Assembly: GCA_016720595.1 (NCBI GenBank)
Contig: JADKKI010000023.1
Span: forward strand, 62,001 to 126,000
Source: Myxococcales bacterium
GTDB taxonomy: Bacteria > Myxococcota_A > Polyangia > Haliangiales > Haliangiaceae
DNA length: 64,000 nt
Reading direction: 5' to 3'
Shown here: in pieces, positions 27,585 through 36,900 of the stretch
Layout of the letters: each line of letters begins with the position of its first letter
Numbering within the stretch: the first letter of the stretch is position 1
Position numbers and translations under genes: made by a program
Notes under the pieces: model-generated
What the model was told of the DNA's origin: nothing
The model's input: only the letters and a program-made list of their open reading frames with translations
Database searches by the model: none

Positions 27585-28605
27585 AGCCGACCTCGGATCG
27601 CCGGGCGCGGTACTTGGAGTCCGGTGATTGCGCGACCAGGGTGGTGATCGCCGCGCATGCCTTGGTGTGATTGCCCGCCGCTTGCTGCGTGCGTGCGAGC
27701 TCGAACAGCGCATCGTCGCGCAGGATCGAGGCCGGATAGTCCCTGGGCAGGCGCTCGAACGCCGCGATCGCCCCCGGCAGATCGTGAAGATCGTCGCGCA
27801 GCACGCGGCCGAGCTCGAGCTGCGCATCGTCGAGCCAGATCGAGAAGTACGAGCCCGTGCCGATCGCGACCTCGCGCGTGGCGAGCAGGCCGCGCAGCCG
27901 CTTGACCGCACCGCCTGGATCGCCGAGGGCCCGGGAGATCCGGGCACCATGCCAGCGCGCGTCGTCGCGGAGGCCGCTCCCCGGATAGTCGGCGGGGATC
28001 CGATCGTAGAGCGCGCGGGCGGCGGCGGGGTTCCCGAGCTCGTGCTCGGTGAGATCGGCGAGCGACCACACCAGGTTGTCGGCCACCCCGGTCTCCGCGA
28101 GCGCAGTCAGCACGGTGGCCATCTGATCGGCGAGCGCACGGGCATCGCGCTTGCGGCCGTCCTCGAGGAGACGCCGCAGTGCATCCCCGGCAGGCCCCTC
28201 GTCCGGCCAGTCGGTGACCACGCGCCACAGCGAGGTCCAGGCGGGGATGATCTGGCCCGCGCGGAGCTGCAGCTCGCCGGCGCGCTGGACGGCGATCGCC
28301 GACGTGGCGGGATCCTCGGAGGCCCGCGCCGGGATCGCGAGGTACGCATCGATCGCGGGCTGCGTGCGCCCCGCATGGTCGAGCACCTCGGCCTCGCCGA
28401 GGAGCGCATCCGCACACGCCGCGCGCGCGCGCCGGGGTGGCCGTAGGCGGCCGCACTTGCCCTGGGCCTCGCGATACGCGGTGATCGCGCCATCGGTGTC
28501 ACCGTTGTCCGCGCGGCGCTCCGCCGTGGTGAGCTCCGACAACGTCGCCGGCGCCGAGCACGCGCTCAGCAGCAGACCCACGAGCACGGCGCGCGCTGTT
28601 CGCAT
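27577..28605 (-). CDS. TPR-repeat lipoprotein
   Basis: The 342-residue protein has a signal peptide with lipobox (VGLLLSAC, Cys16) and helical TPR-like repeats, including two clear A/D-DYP turns (RALYDRIPADYPGSGLRDDA and AFERLPRDYPASILRDDALF) like those in BamD/YbgF-type proteins. It probably sits in the outer membrane facing the periplasm as a scaffold. It is the first gene of the mlaF-mlaE-mlaE-mlaF run, which suggests a link to lipid trafficking at the outer membrane (inference). It starts one base after the threonine aldolase stop. Confidence 0.82.
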   Translation of the reverse strand: MRTARAVLVGLLLSACSAPATLSELTTAERRADNGDTDGAITAYREAQGKCGRLRPPRRARAACADALLGEAEVLDHAGRTQPAIDAYLAIPARASEDPATSAIAVQRAGELQLRAGQIIPAWTSLWRVVTDWPDEGPAGDALRRLLEDGRKRDARALADQMATVLTALAETGVADNLVWSLADLTEHELGNPAAARALYDRIPADYPGSGLRDDARWHGARISRALGDPGGAVKRLRGLLATREVAIGTGSYFSIWLDDAQLELGRVLRDDLHDLPGAIAAFERLPRDYPASILRDDALFELARTQQAAGNHTKACAAITTLVAQSPDSKYRARRSEVGCE

Positions 28606-29649
28606 CTAGTGCGCAGCTTGGGCCAACGTGGCCGCGATCTCGGCGATCACGCGCGCGGCGCGCATCACGCCGGCGCGATCGACATCGAGGTGCATCACCG
28701 CCCGGATCCGGTGGCTCGACGCGGAGCCGAGCAGCACGCCGTCCTCGCGCGCGACGCCGATCACGGCCTCCGCCGAGCCGTGCAGCACATCGATCATCAC
28801 GATGTTGGTGTGGACGCGCGAGACATCGACCGCGAGGTTCGCGGCACCGCTCAACGCCTCGGCCAGCGCGCGCGCGTTCGCATGGTCCTCGGCGAGCCGC
28901 GCGCGATGGTGCTCCACCGCATACAGGCCGCCCGCGGCGAGGATGCCCGCCTGGCGCATGCCGCCACCGTGCATCTTGCGCAGGCGATGGCAGCGCCGAA
29001 CGAGCTCGCGCGTGCCGCACACCAGCGAGCCGGCGGGCGCGCCGAGGCCCTTGGACAGGCACACGGACACCGTATCGAACCCCTCGGCGAGCTGCTTCTC
29101 GGTGGCGCCGGAGGCAACGGCGGCGTTCCACAGCCGCGCGCCATCGAGGTGCGTGATCATCCCGAGCGCGTGCGCGGCGTGGGTGACCTCGGCGAGCTGG
29201 GCGCGCTCCCAGACGATGCCGCCGCCCATGTTGTGGGTGTTCTCGACGGCGACCACCCGGGTCGGCGCCATGTACGGATCATCGGGGGACTTGAAGGCGG
29301 CCTTGACCTCGGCGGCGGTGAACCGATGATCGGCCATCACCTGGGTCTGCGCGCCGGCGAGCGCGGCGAGGGCGCCGGATTCGTGGCGCCAGCAGTGCGC
29401 ATCCTTGCTGACGATCACCTCGTCCCCCGGGCGGGTGTGCGCCTTGAGCGCGAGCTGGTTCGCCATCGTGCCGCTCGGCACGAACAGCGCGGCCTCGGTG
29501 CCGATCAGGTCGGCGACGCGCTCCTCGAGCGCGCGGACCGTGGGGTCCTCGCCGTAGACGTCATCGCCGACCTCGGCGTCGGCCATCGCCTGGCGCATCG
29601 CGCGTGTCGGCTTCGTGACGGTGTCGGAGCGGAGATCGACGACGGCCAT
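28606..29649 (-). CDS. ltaE: Low-specificity L-threonine aldolase
   Basis: This 347-residue PLP-dependent enzyme cleaves L-threonine or allo-threonine to glycine and acetaldehyde. Family markers are the N-terminal [23 protein letters not shown], the ENTHNMGGG block, [10 protein letters not shown] (Asp binding the PLP ring nitrogen) and the Schiff-base lysine in [11 protein letters not shown]. Length is normal. It lies upstream of the TPR lipoprotein with no gap to speak of. Confidence 0.96.
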   Translation of the reverse strand: MAVVDLRSDTVTKPTRAMRQAMADAEVGDDVYGEDPTVRALEERVADLIGTEAALFVPSGTMANQLALKAHTRPGDEVIVSKDAHCWRHESGALAALAGAQTQVMADHRFTAAEVKAAFKSPDDPYMAPTRVVAVENTHNMGGGIVWERAQLAEVTHAAHALGMITHLDGARLWNAAVASGATEKQLAEGFDTVSVCLSKGLGAPAGSLVCGTRELVRRCHRLRKMHGGGMRQAGILAAGGLYAVEHHRARLAEDHANARALAEALSGAANLAVDVSRVHTNIVMIDVLHGSAEAVIGVAREDGVLLGSASSHRIRAVMHLDVDRAGVMRAARVIAEIAATLAQAAH

Positions 29650-29685
29650 GGCCGGTAGGGTAGCCCAAGCGAGGCCCGGCGCGTG

Positions 29686-30144
29686 CTACGGGGTCTTCGA
29701 GATCGGTGGCCCACCCTCGTCGGGTTTTGGTGGGTCCTTCTGCGTGTCCTTCGGCGGCGGCTCCTTGGGATCCGTCGGCGCGGGCGCGGGCGAGCCGAGC
29801 TCGCTGCGCAGCTTGCGCTCGAGCCGGTTCAGCATGCTGACCTCCATCCAGTCCGGACGATCCTCGATCTGGAGGACGAACCGCACGCTGGTGCGCTTGT
29901 CGCGGACGACGGTCATGACCTCGAGCGAGCCGCGGAACGTGTGGCCCTCTTCCTTGATCTCGAACATCACGTAGCCGGCGTCGGGGTCCTTGTCGGTGAC
30001 CTTGACGTGCTCGTCCACGACGAGGAAGCGGACGGCGGTGGGCCACACCAGCTCGCGCGTGTAGGCGAGCGTCTTCTCGGAGCGCGCGAGCGAGCTGCCA
30101 CCGAGGGCAGCGACGAGGAGCAAGCTAGCCGGGAGCCGACGCAT
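29686..30144 (-). CDS. Exported protein of unknown function
   Basis: The 152-residue protein has a signal peptide ([20 protein letters not shown]), a central beta-rich part that looks like a small START/SRPBCC-like or DUF-type domain ([35 protein letters not shown]) and a Pro/Lys/Asp-rich disordered tail. ATG 30144 is chosen because it directly precedes the signal peptide; it overlaps the end of the YbhN-like gene by 20 bp. No function is recognised. Confidence 0.72.
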   Translation of the reverse strand: MRRLPASLLLVAALGGSSLARSEKTLAYTRELVWPTAVRFLVVDEHVKVTDKDPDAGYVMFEIKEEGHTFRGSLEVMTVVRDKRTSVRFVLQIEDRPDWMEVSMLNRLERKLRSELGSPAPAPTDPKEPPPKDTQKDPPKPDEGGPPISKTP

Positions 30145-31276
30145 CGGACGGATCGTCGCTGCCCGCCGCCGGGGGCGCCAGTTTCTTGCCGCCGTCGACC
30201 ACGATGGCCGCCGGGAGAGGCTCCGGATCGGCCTGTGTGGGCTGGCTGTGGCGCGAGGCCTTGAGGTCCGCGAACGAGACCCACGGGGAGGCGATCCCGA
30301 GCGCCCCCATGGCCACATACCAGGTGACCTGCAGGAGGTGCTGCGTGATCGCATACGCGAGCGCCGTGGCGTGGAGCTCGGTCGTCTTGTCCATCACGCC
30401 CGGCAGGTACAGCGACAGGCCGAGCAGCGTGAACCACTGGAACTGCCCGACCAGGCCCGGCGAGTTCGGCAGCGAGATGCCCACCGCGACGAGGCCCATC
30501 ACGGCGAAGCCGCCGACCAGGGACAGCGGCAGGCCGAACGCGAGGGCGAGCACCCACACGCCGATCGCGTTGGCGATCCAGTAGATGAGGCTCCAGATCA
30601 AGAACGCGGTGAGCTGCTTGCCGTCCTTGAGCACGGCGAAGCCGCGGATCATCTCGAGGACCTTGGTCTCGATGACCTTCGCGATCCGCGGCGCGAGGCG
30701 TGGCAACAGCGACATCCGCATGCAGAAGCCCACGGTCTTCTCGGGCCGCCACATCGCGAACAGGATGAACACGAGCGCGGCCGAGAACACGCCGAGCGCG
30801 GTGTACGCCGTCGGCATCATCCAGCCCGGAGCGCCGGGGCCGCGCAGGGCGAAGAACGTCCCGAACACGAGCAGCGAGATCAGGAGCCCATCGACGATCC
30901 GCTCGACCGCGACCGTGCCGAGCGCCGCCGAGGCGGAGACCCCGCGTCGCCGGAGGAGGCCGGGCCGCACGAACTCGCCGAGCCGCGCGGGGAGCGCGAG
31001 GATCATCATGAAGCCGACGCTCGAGATCGCGAGGAGCGGCCCGGCCGGGACCTTGACGCCGAGCGGGGCGAGCAGGTGGTTCCAGCGGAGCGAGCGGCAG
31101 ATGTGCACGATGATCTGCAGGCCGAGGTACGCCGCGAGGTACGGCGCAAACGTGCTCCACTCGAGGTGCTCGAACGCGGCGCGAAGCTCGTGCCGCTCGG
31201 GCGCACCCGGCCACACGAGCCACAGGCACAGCGCGAGCATGCCGAGCGAGAGCGTGAGGTTGATGGCGAGCTTCAT
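30125..31276 (-). CDS. YbhN/UPF0104-family integral membrane protein (LPG synthase-like TM region)
   Basis: The 383-residue protein has about eight membrane helices and family hallmarks: [11 protein letters not shown] near the second helix, [29 protein letters not shown] and the [14 protein letters not shown] block. Members are related to the flippase part of MprF/AglD and are thought to handle glycolipids or phospholipids; no catalytic domain is fused here. The last 40 residues are a polar Pro/Asp-rich tail. The gene starts 3 bp after the PHP-type phosphatase stop, suggesting an envelope-polysaccharide or lipid link. Confidence 0.88.
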   Translation of the reverse strand: MKLAINLTLSLGMLALCLWLVWPGAPERHELRAAFEHLEWSTFAPYLAAYLGLQIIVHICRSLRWNHLLAPLGVKVPAGPLLAISSVGFMMILALPARLGEFVRPGLLRRRGVSASAALGTVAVERIVDGLLISLLVFGTFFALRGPGAPGWMMPTAYTALGVFSAALVFILFAMWRPEKTVGFCMRMSLLPRLAPRIAKVIETKVLEMIRGFAVLKDGKQLTAFLIWSLIYWIANAIGVWVLALAFGLPLSLVGGFAVMGLVAVGISLPNSPGLVGQFQWFTLLGLSLYLPGVMDKTTELHATALAYAITQHLLQVTWYVAMGALGIASPWVSFADLKASRHSQPTQADPEPLPAAIVVDGGKKLAPPAAGSDDPSDASAPG

Positions 31277-31279
31277 CGC

Positions 31280-31993
31280 TCAGTCCGGAAGGTCGCCCGC
31301 GAGGATCGCGCGGGGAGCATGATCGAACAGGCGGGTGACCGCGGCGTGCCCGAGCTTCTTGTCGATCCAGGCGAGGCCGGCGGCGGCTTGCTGGAGATCG
31401 CCGAGCTGGTGGGCATCCGTGGCCACGGCGGTGGCGAGCCCGCACTCGAGCAGGTGCCGCGCGGCCTTGGTCTCGCGCTTGCCGTGGAAGCCAGCGATCG
31501 CGCCGAGATCCACCACGAAGGCACAGGACTGGCGCAAAGTTCGCGCGAGGTCATCATTGTCCCAGAGCGCGTGGTACCGCTCGGGGTGGGCGAGGACCGG
31601 CAGGGATCCGGCCATCCTGAACTTGAACAGGCGCTCCGCGATCCCGACCGGCATGACCGACGGCGGAACCTCGACCAGGAACGCGGTGGTACCCCGGTAG
31701 TGCGGGATGGTGTTGTCGACCGAGCGCTGGAAGAACACATCATCCCACATGTTCTCGGCGCCGAGGCGCAGGGTGGGGTGAGCCGGCTTCCTGGCCGTCT
31801 CGAGTTGCGCGAGGGTTTGCTCGATCCGATCCCAGGCCGGGAGGTACTGAGCAGCCTTCTGATGCGGGGTCACGCATTGCTCGGTGATCCCGAGGGCGGT
31901 CAGTGCATCGAGCATCGCAACTGCCGTGGATTGGTCGGGAGCGCCATCATCCAAGCCGTACAAGACGTGGCTGTGGAGATCGACATAGCCCAT
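31280..31993 (-). CDS. CpsB/CapC-type PHP-fold tyrosine phosphatase or metallophosphohydrolase
   Basis: The 237-residue protein starts with the metal-binding motif YVDLHSHVLYGLDDGAP, the signature of CpsB/CapC/YwqE manganese-dependent protein-tyrosine phosphatases. Further ligands are in TPHQKAAQYLP, LGAENM, LAHPERYHAL and ATDAHQLG. Such enzymes control polysaccharide export by dephosphorylating a BY-kinase, but none is encoded nearby, so the substrate is open. It is divergent from the coiled-coil paralogs. An in-frame upstream start is possible, but the metal motif normally lies at residue 3-8. Confidence 0.9.
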   Translation of the reverse strand: MGYVDLHSHVLYGLDDGAPDQSTAVAMLDALTALGITEQCVTPHQKAAQYLPAWDRIEQTLAQLETARKPAHPTLRLGAENMWDDVFFQRSVDNTIPHYRGTTAFLVEVPPSVMPVGIAERLFKFRMAGSLPVLAHPERYHALWDNDDLARTLRQSCAFVVDLGAIAGFHGKRETKAARHLLECGLATAVATDAHQLGDLQQAAAGLAWIDKKLGHAAVTRLFDHAPRAILAGDLPD

Positions 31994-32039
31994 CGCGTGC
32001 GGGGGTGTATCCCAAGCCCTTCCCGGGTACAACATCGCG

Positions 32040-32066
32040 TTGCCGTAGGGGATCCTGCGTGATAAT
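32040..32066 (+). promoter_or_regulatory. Possible sigma-70-like promoter for the first coiled-coil gene
   Basis: TTGCCG at 32040-32045 and GATAAT at 32061-32066, 15 bp apart. The spacing is short and only the -10 is strong. It lies 45 bp before ATG 32111 in the divergent intergenic region. Confidence 0.3.
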
Positions 32067-32076
32067 GATCGAAGAG

Positions 32077-32097
32077 TCCGGGCGGTACCCCGCCGGA
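32077..32097 (+). promoter_or_regulatory. 5'-leader hairpin ahead of the first coiled-coil gene
   Basis: GGCGG-TACC-CCGCC flanked by TCC/GGA forms a strong stem ending just before the AAGGA ribosome-binding site (32100-32104) of the gene starting at 32111. It may modulate translation or stabilise the transcript. Confidence 0.4.
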
Positions 32098-32110
32098 CGA
32101 AGGACGTTCC

Positions 32111-32890
32111 ATGGCCCAGGGTGAGAAGCGCGAAAATTCGGTGTTGTTCTCTCTGCGCGAGCTCCGTCAGATCGAGGAGAACCGCGTACAGGAAGAAGAG
32201 CACGCGGTCCGATCGGCAGAGGAGCAGCGCCGGATGGCCAAGGAGGCCGCCGAGCGTGCCACGCGGGAGGCCGAGGATGCCCGGCTCCGCGCGGAGCGCG
32301 AGGCTCAGCTCCAGATCGAGACGGCCCGCGAGAACGCCGAGCGCGAGGCGCGCATGCGCGTCGAATCGGCGGAGGCCACCGAGCGCCAGCGCCAGCAGGC
32401 CGCGCTCGAGCAGCAGCGTCTCCAGCAGGAGATGGAGCTGCGGCGCGCCGAGGTCGCCAAGAAGCGCCCCACCTGGATGCTCGTGGTCACCGGCATCGCG
32501 CTGGTCGCCGCCGTCGGTCTCGTGTTCTTCGCCATCCAGCGAATGAAGGAGTCCGAGGAGTCCAAGGAGAAGGAGAAGGCCGCGCAGGTCGAGCGCGACA
32601 CCGCGGTCAAGGCCGCGCAGGAAGCCCAGGAGAAGGTCGAGCGGCTCGCCGCGGATCTCGCCGACCTGGACAAGAAGCTCGGGGCCGCGGTCGACAGCGT
32701 CGTCGCCGCCCAGTCCGAGTCCGATCGCGCGAACGCGAAGGCCAAGCTCGAGTCCCTCCGCAAGGAGAAGGCGGACATGGAGTCGCGCATCGCTCAGGCG
32801 AAGGCCGCGGCGGCTCGCGCCGAGCGGCTCAAGGGAGCCAAGGTGTCCAAGGAGTGCCAGGACAACCCGCTCGCCAAGGGCTGCATGTAG
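32111..32890 (+). CDS. Coiled-coil single-pass membrane protein, copy 1
   Basis: The 259-residue protein has a long charged coiled coil (about 14-115, rich in Glu/Arg/Ala), then KKRPTWMLVVTGIALVAA leading into one membrane helix (about 120-140), then a second coiled coil and a short C-terminal tail with two Cys (ECQDNPLAKGCM). ATG 32111 has a good AAGGA site six bases upstream. The next gene is a clear paralog with the same plan. No known family is recognised; the arrangement would place one coiled coil in the cytoplasm and one, with the Cys tail, in the periplasm. It ends in a strong terminator. Confidence 0.85.
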   Translation: MAQGEKRENSVLFSLRELRQIEENRVQEEEHAVRSAEEQRRMAKEAAERATREAEDARLRAEREAQLQIETARENAEREARMRVESAEATERQRQQAALEQQRLQQEMELRRAEVAKKRPTWMLVVTGIALVAAVGLVFFAIQRMKESEESKEKEKAAQVERDTAVKAAQEAQEKVERLAADLADLDKKLGAAVDSVVAAQSESDRANAKAKLESLRKEKADMESRIAQAKAAAARAERLKGAKVSKECQDNPLAKGCM

Positions 32891-32926
32891 CCAAGGCCTC
32901 GACACCCATCGGGTGTAGGTCCTTGG

Positions 32927-32955
32927 ACGGCGCTTCGGCGCCGTTTTTGTTTTTT
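32927..32955 (+). terminator. Rho-independent terminator
   Basis: ACGGCGC-TTCG-GCGCCGT, a perfect 7-bp stem with a stable UUCG tetraloop, followed by TTTTGTTTTTT. It lies 37 bp after the stop of copy 1 and separates it from copy 2. Confidence 0.92.
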
Positions 32956-33027
32956 CGGTGGTTGCGGGCAGGTCGGGTGGTCTGGGGCTCGATGCAATCG
33001 TCGTCGGGTGGCTGTGTCTTGTTCCTC

Positions 33028-33801
33028 ATGCAGGCACGGTTTGAAGGTTCGCTGATGACCTCGCTCGCGGAGCTCCGGGCGATCGAGGAAGAGCGCATTG
33101 CGTCGGAGCGAGCAGCGGTTCACGCCGAGGTCGAATCGCGGAAGCGGGCGATCGCGGATGCCGAGCACCGCGCGCGGGCTGAGGCCGAGGCCCAGCTCGC
33201 GGCCGCGCGCGCCGAGGAGATCCGGATCGCGCGTGAGCGCGAGCAGGCCGAGCGCGAGGCGCGGATGCACGTCGAGGCGGTCGAGGCCACGGAGCGTGCC
33301 CGCCTGGCCGCAGCGCTCGAGCAGGAGCGGACGGTCCAGGAGCTCGACCTGCGCCGGCAGGAGGTCGCGAAGAAGCGTCCGACCTGGATGATCGCGGTGA
33401 CGATCGGCGCCGTGCTCGCCGCGGGTGCGCTGACCTGGTTCGGGATCGATCGCTACGAGCAATCTCAGGCGGCGCTCGCGGAGAAGGACAAGGCTGATCG
33501 CGAGGCCAAGGCCGCACGCGAGGACGCCGAGGCGTCGCGCGTGCGTCTGGCGTCGCTCGAGGGTGACCTCGCGGTCCTCGATCAGAAGGTGAGCGCCGCG
33601 ATGGATCAGGTGATCGCTGCCACCGATGCGGCCACGCGGCTCGAGGCCAAGCGCAACCTCGACAAGCTGCGCGCCGAGGAGGCCGAGCTCAAGCGCAAGC
33701 GTGATGCCGAGGCCGCTCGGATCGCGAAGAAGAAGCGCGGCGAGAAGATCGAGATCTCGGAGGAGTGCAAGAAGAACGCGCTCGCTCGCGGGTGCATGTA
33801 G
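33028..33801 (+). CDS. Coiled-coil single-pass membrane protein, copy 2
   Basis: The 257-residue paralog of the preceding protein matches block by block: SLAELRAIEEERI at the N-terminus, KKRPTWMIAVTIGAVLAAG before the membrane helix, a second charged coiled coil, and the tail ECKKNALARGCM. ATG 33028 gives the best alignment with copy 1; ATG 33055 is an alternative. It has its own intergenic region downstream of the copy 1 terminator, so the two genes are probably regulated separately. Function unknown. Confidence 0.82.
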   Translation: MQARFEGSLMTSLAELRAIEEERIASERAAVHAEVESRKRAIADAEHRARAEAEAQLAAARAEEIRIAREREQAEREARMHVEAVEATERARLAAALEQERTVQELDLRRQEVAKKRPTWMIAVTIGAVLAAGALTWFGIDRYEQSQAALAEKDKADREAKAAREDAEASRVRLASLEGDLAVLDQKVSAAMDQVIAATDAATRLEAKRNLDKLRAEEAELKRKRDAEAARIAKKKRGEKIEISEECKKNALARGCM

Positions 33802-33837
33802 CCACCGGTTCGGCGTCTGCGGGCGTACGATGCAGCC

Positions 33838-36210
33838 ATGCGCTGGCAGGCTGCTCTCGCGTTCGTCCTCGCATGCGGGCTCGCGCCGGCCTGTGACTGC
33901 GGCAACTCCAACGGCAACGGGCCCGATGCCACGCCGTGTACGCCACCTGCACCGTGCGTGACCGGCGAGGTCTGCCGCTACGATCTGTGCGTCGCCGATC
34001 CGGTGCCGTGCACCACGAGCGCGGACTGCACGGGCGATACGTACTGCGACGTCGACCACATGGAGTGCTTGCCGTGGGGCGTGGGGCCGGGCGCGGGCGG
34101 CAGCGATCCGGCGTGCAAGCGCGATCCGGTGCCGGGCGTGTTCTTCCCGGGCGCGCAGTGCGAGTGGATCGCGCCTCCGGCAGGCGATGCGTTCCCCGGC
34201 CACGTCAACGTGCTCGCCACGCCGATGGTCGCCACGTTCTACAAGCAGGGCGAGTTCTCCGTGCCCTCGCTCGTGTTCACGTCGTACAACTTCACCGACG
34301 GTGGCGGAGAATCGTGCATCGGCACGAACCCGGCCTACTTCGGGGTGATCCGGGTCATCGACGGTCGCACGTGCACCCAGCAAGCGACGCTCTCGAGCCC
34401 CACGGTGATCGCCTCGGCGAGCGTGGCGATCGCCGACATCGGTGGCAGCGATGCCACACCCGAGATCATCGCGGCGCGAACGGTGGGTGGCCTCGTGGCG
34501 TTCACGCTGCGGCCCACGGGTTGGGAGGTGCTGTGGCAGACCACCTCGCAGTTCGCCGATGGGCTGTGCGACTGGGCCGGGCCGAGCGTCCACGATCTCG
34601 ATGACGATGGCGTTCCCGAGATCGTCTTCTACGGTGCGGTCTACGACGCCACCGGTGCGCTGATCGATGCCTCGATCGCAGGCACGGTGGACTCGATCGG
34701 CACCGGCTACGTGCCCGTCGTCGCGGATGTCGACGGCGATGGGGTGCCCGACCTGATCACCGGCTCGCAGATCTACACCTGGGATCGGATCGGCCGTCAC
34801 TGGACGCCGAAGTACCCGCTGCCCGGCGTCAACGGTCACGTCGCGGTCGCGGACTTCGGCACGTTCCCGCAGAACGGTCAGGATGACCGAGCGACGATCG
34901 ACGGGATCGCCGAGGTCGCGGTGGTCTACAACAATGCCAACCCGGCCGCCGGTGTGGCCAAGGTGTTCAACCTCTACGGCCGCGAGGTGTTCAGCGCGAA
35001 CCTCGTGGCGCTCGCGTCGGTGCTCGGGGTTCCGCAGGTCGGGATCGGCGGCCCGCCCACGATCGCGGACTTCGATGGCGATGGTCGCGTGGAGTTCGCG
35101 TCGGCGGGCGCGAGCGCGTACCACGTGTTCGATCCCGATTGCCGCGGCACGCCTACAGCGGCCACCTGTCCGTCGATGCGGACCGATGGCATCGCGTGGA
35201 CGCAGCAATCGCAGGACTACTCGTCGAACACCACGGGCTCGAGCGTGTTCGACTTCGACGGGGATGGCCGCGCCGAGGTCGTCTACGGCGACGAGTGCTT
35301 CACCCGGGTCTACGACGGCATCAGCGGCAAGGTGCTGTACTCGCGCTATCGCACCTCGTGCACCTGGTACGAGAACCCGCTCGTCGTCGATACCGATGCC
35401 GATTTCAACGCCGAGATCGTCAGCACCTCGAACACGAACTGCGCGGTGACGTGCCCGGTGCTCGATCCGATCTTCGATGGCGTGCAGTGCTTCGATGACT
35501 CGGACTGCCCGATCGCCACACCGTGCAAGCGCGAGACGCCGAGCGATCCGCTCGGGCGTTGCCGCTGTGGCGGCGATGCCGACTGTGGTGGCGATGGCTT
35601 CGTGTGTCGAGACCCGAGCGCGGGCGCATCCGCCGCGGGCAAGGTGTGCCGCGCCTCCCACCCCGCGACCGCGGCGGCCACCGGCGTGCGGGTCCTCGCC
35701 GACACCGTGGATCGCTGGGTCAACACGCGCTCGATCTGGAATCAGCACGCGTACTCGGTCACCAACGTCGACGGCACCGGCAAGGTCCCGCGCACGAGCC
35801 AGTGGCTGCAGAACTGGAAGCAGCCAGGCCTCAACAACTTCCGCCAGAACGCGCCAGGGGAGGGCGTCACCGCAGGCGCGGTGCCCGATCTCACCGTGAA
35901 GCGGGCGAAGGTCCAGTGCGGTGCAGGCGGACCGACGATCACCGCGGAGGTCTGCAACCGCGGCACCGAGCCGGTGGGCGTCGGGATCCCCGTGGCGATC
36001 TACGCGGCGGGGCCACCGCAGCAGCTGCGCTGCGTGGGCACCACCGTGGAGCGGATCTTCCCGGGCATCTGCACGTCGGCCTCGTGCCAGTGGACGGGGC
36101 CGATCGGCGATGCGGTGATCGTCGTGGACGATCGCGGCAACTCGACGGGCACCAACCTCGAGTGCCGCGAGGACAATAACTCCCTCGCGATCTCGATCGA
36201 CTGCCCGTAG
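33838..36210 (+). CDS. FG-GAP/VCBS-repeat surface lipoprotein
   Basis: The 790-residue protein has a signal peptide (MRWQAALAFVLACGLAPAC) with a Cys at the likely lipidation site, then a Cys-rich part with two CxxxxDC modules (CTTSADCTGDTYCD), a central set of FG-GAP-like repeats with calcium-binding DxDxDG loops (DLDDDGVPEIV, DVDGDGVPDLI, DFDGDGRVEFA, DFDGDGRAEVV), another Cys-rich insert (CGGDADCGGDGFVC) and a C-terminal CARDB-like beta domain. This type of integrin-like lipoprotein is abundant in myxobacteria and likely surface-exposed; its partner is unknown. Confidence 0.88.
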   Translation: MRWQAALAFVLACGLAPACDCGNSNGNGPDATPCTPPAPCVTGEVCRYDLCVADPVPCTTSADCTGDTYCDVDHMECLPWGVGPGAGGSDPACKRDPVPGVFFPGAQCEWIAPPAGDAFPGHVNVLATPMVATFYKQGEFSVPSLVFTSYNFTDGGGESCIGTNPAYFGVIRVIDGRTCTQQATLSSPTVIASASVAIADIGGSDATPEIIAARTVGGLVAFTLRPTGWEVLWQTTSQFADGLCDWAGPSVHDLDDDGVPEIVFYGAVYDATGALIDASIAGTVDSIGTGYVPVVADVDGDGVPDLITGSQIYTWDRIGRHWTPKYPLPGVNGHVAVADFGTFPQNGQDDRATIDGIAEVAVVYNNANPAAGVAKVFNLYGREVFSANLVALASVLGVPQVGIGGPPTIADFDGDGRVEFASAGASAYHVFDPDCRGTPTAATCPSMRTDGIAWTQQSQDYSSNTTGSSVFDFDGDGRAEVVYGDECFTRVYDGISGKVLYSRYRTSCTWYENPLVVDTDADFNAEIVSTSNTNCAVTCPVLDPIFDGVQCFDDSDCPIATPCKRETPSDPLGRCRCGGDADCGGDGFVCRDPSAGASAAGKVCRASHPATAAATGVRVLADTVDRWVNTRSIWNQHAYSVTNVDGTGKVPRTSQWLQNWKQPGLNNFRQNAPGEGVTAGAVPDLTVKRAKVQCGAGGPTITAEVCNRGTEPVGVGIPVAIYAAGPPQQLRCVGTTVERIFPGICTSASCQWTGPIGDAVIVVDDRGNSTGTNLECREDNNSLAISIDCP

Positions 36211-36222
36211 GCGTCGCGAGCC

Positions 36223-36636
36223 TCAGTTACACGCGGCCGCGGACTGCTTGACCGCATCCGCGGCGGCCTTGCACGCGGTGCCGAGGGCGGCCTTGCCCTC
36301 AGCGGGGACGCTCGCCCACGCGGTGGAGGTCTGGTCGTAGCTCTGCTTGAGCGCGTCGCGGGTGGCCTGGGGGAGCTTGTCGCACTTGGCGAGCGCGTCG
36401 ATCGCCGCCTTGTAGTCATTGCACTCGGCCGGCAGGTCACCGGCAGCGGCAGGCTTGGCCTCGGTGGGCTTGGTCTCGTCGGGCTTGGCCTCGGTCGGCT
36501 TGGCCTCGGTCGGCTTGGCCTCGGTCGGCTTGGTCACGGGATCGACCTTGGCCTCCTCGGGCGCCTTCTTGCAGCCGGCCAGGGAGAACGCCGTGGTCAA
36601 CGTCATCATCGCGATCATCTTCGTGAGCTTGTTCAT
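36223..36636 (-). CDS. Small lipoprotein with KPTEA repeats
   Basis: The 137-residue protein has signal peptide and lipobox (TTAFSLAGC, Cys22), then a spacer of five to six KPTEA/KPDET repeats, then a helical ~75-residue domain with four Cys (ECNDYKAAIDALAKC; GTACKAAADAVKQSAAAC) that could form two disulfides. Similar small helical lipoproteins with Pro/Lys/Glu tethers are frequent in this lineage. It is convergent with the FG-GAP gene. GAGGAA lies nine bases before the ATG. Confidence 0.8.
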   Translation of the reverse strand: MNKLTKMIAMMTLTTAFSLAGCKKAPEEAKVDPVTKPTEAKPTEAKPTEAKPDETKPTEAKPAAAGDLPAECNDYKAAIDALAKCDKLPQATRDALKQSYDQTSTAWASVPAEGKAALGTACKAAADAVKQSAAACN

Positions 36637-36900
36637 CGGTTTGATTCCTCGGGACCATCAGGTCCGTCTCGAACAAGGTGCCGCACAGCCCGCGAAGCCG
36701 CCAAACTTTCTTTGTATTATCAACGTGTTGAGGCGGGTGCGGTTGTAACACTGGAACGACGACCGCGCACGGAGTCGTGCACGATCGTGAACACTCCGCA
36801 ATGGTGCGACCCGAGATGTCGTGTCCGCGCGACAGCGCGCGAGCGCCTGACGGAAGGGCGGGCCCCCTCGTCTTTACTTCCGTTGACCATCGTCGGTACG
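36637..36900. other. Divergent intergenic region
   Basis: It holds the leaders of the KPTEA lipoprotein (-) and the large lipoprotein (+). A GGACC-ATCA-GGTCC hairpin (36652-36665) lies just upstream of the minus-strand ribosome-binding site. An AT-rich stretch around 36704-36724 (TTTGTATTATCAAC) is the only promoter-like sequence and could supply a -10 on either strand. I see no other gene. Confidence 0.4.

Noticed and set aside
32902-32916. ACACCC-ATC-GGGTGT as a second terminator
   Set aside because: The stem is only 6 bp and no T tract follows; the real terminator is at 32927-32955.
36223-36636. KPTEA repeats as a mobile or regulatory repeat element
   Set aside because: They form an in-frame lipoprotein tether and occur nowhere else in the window.
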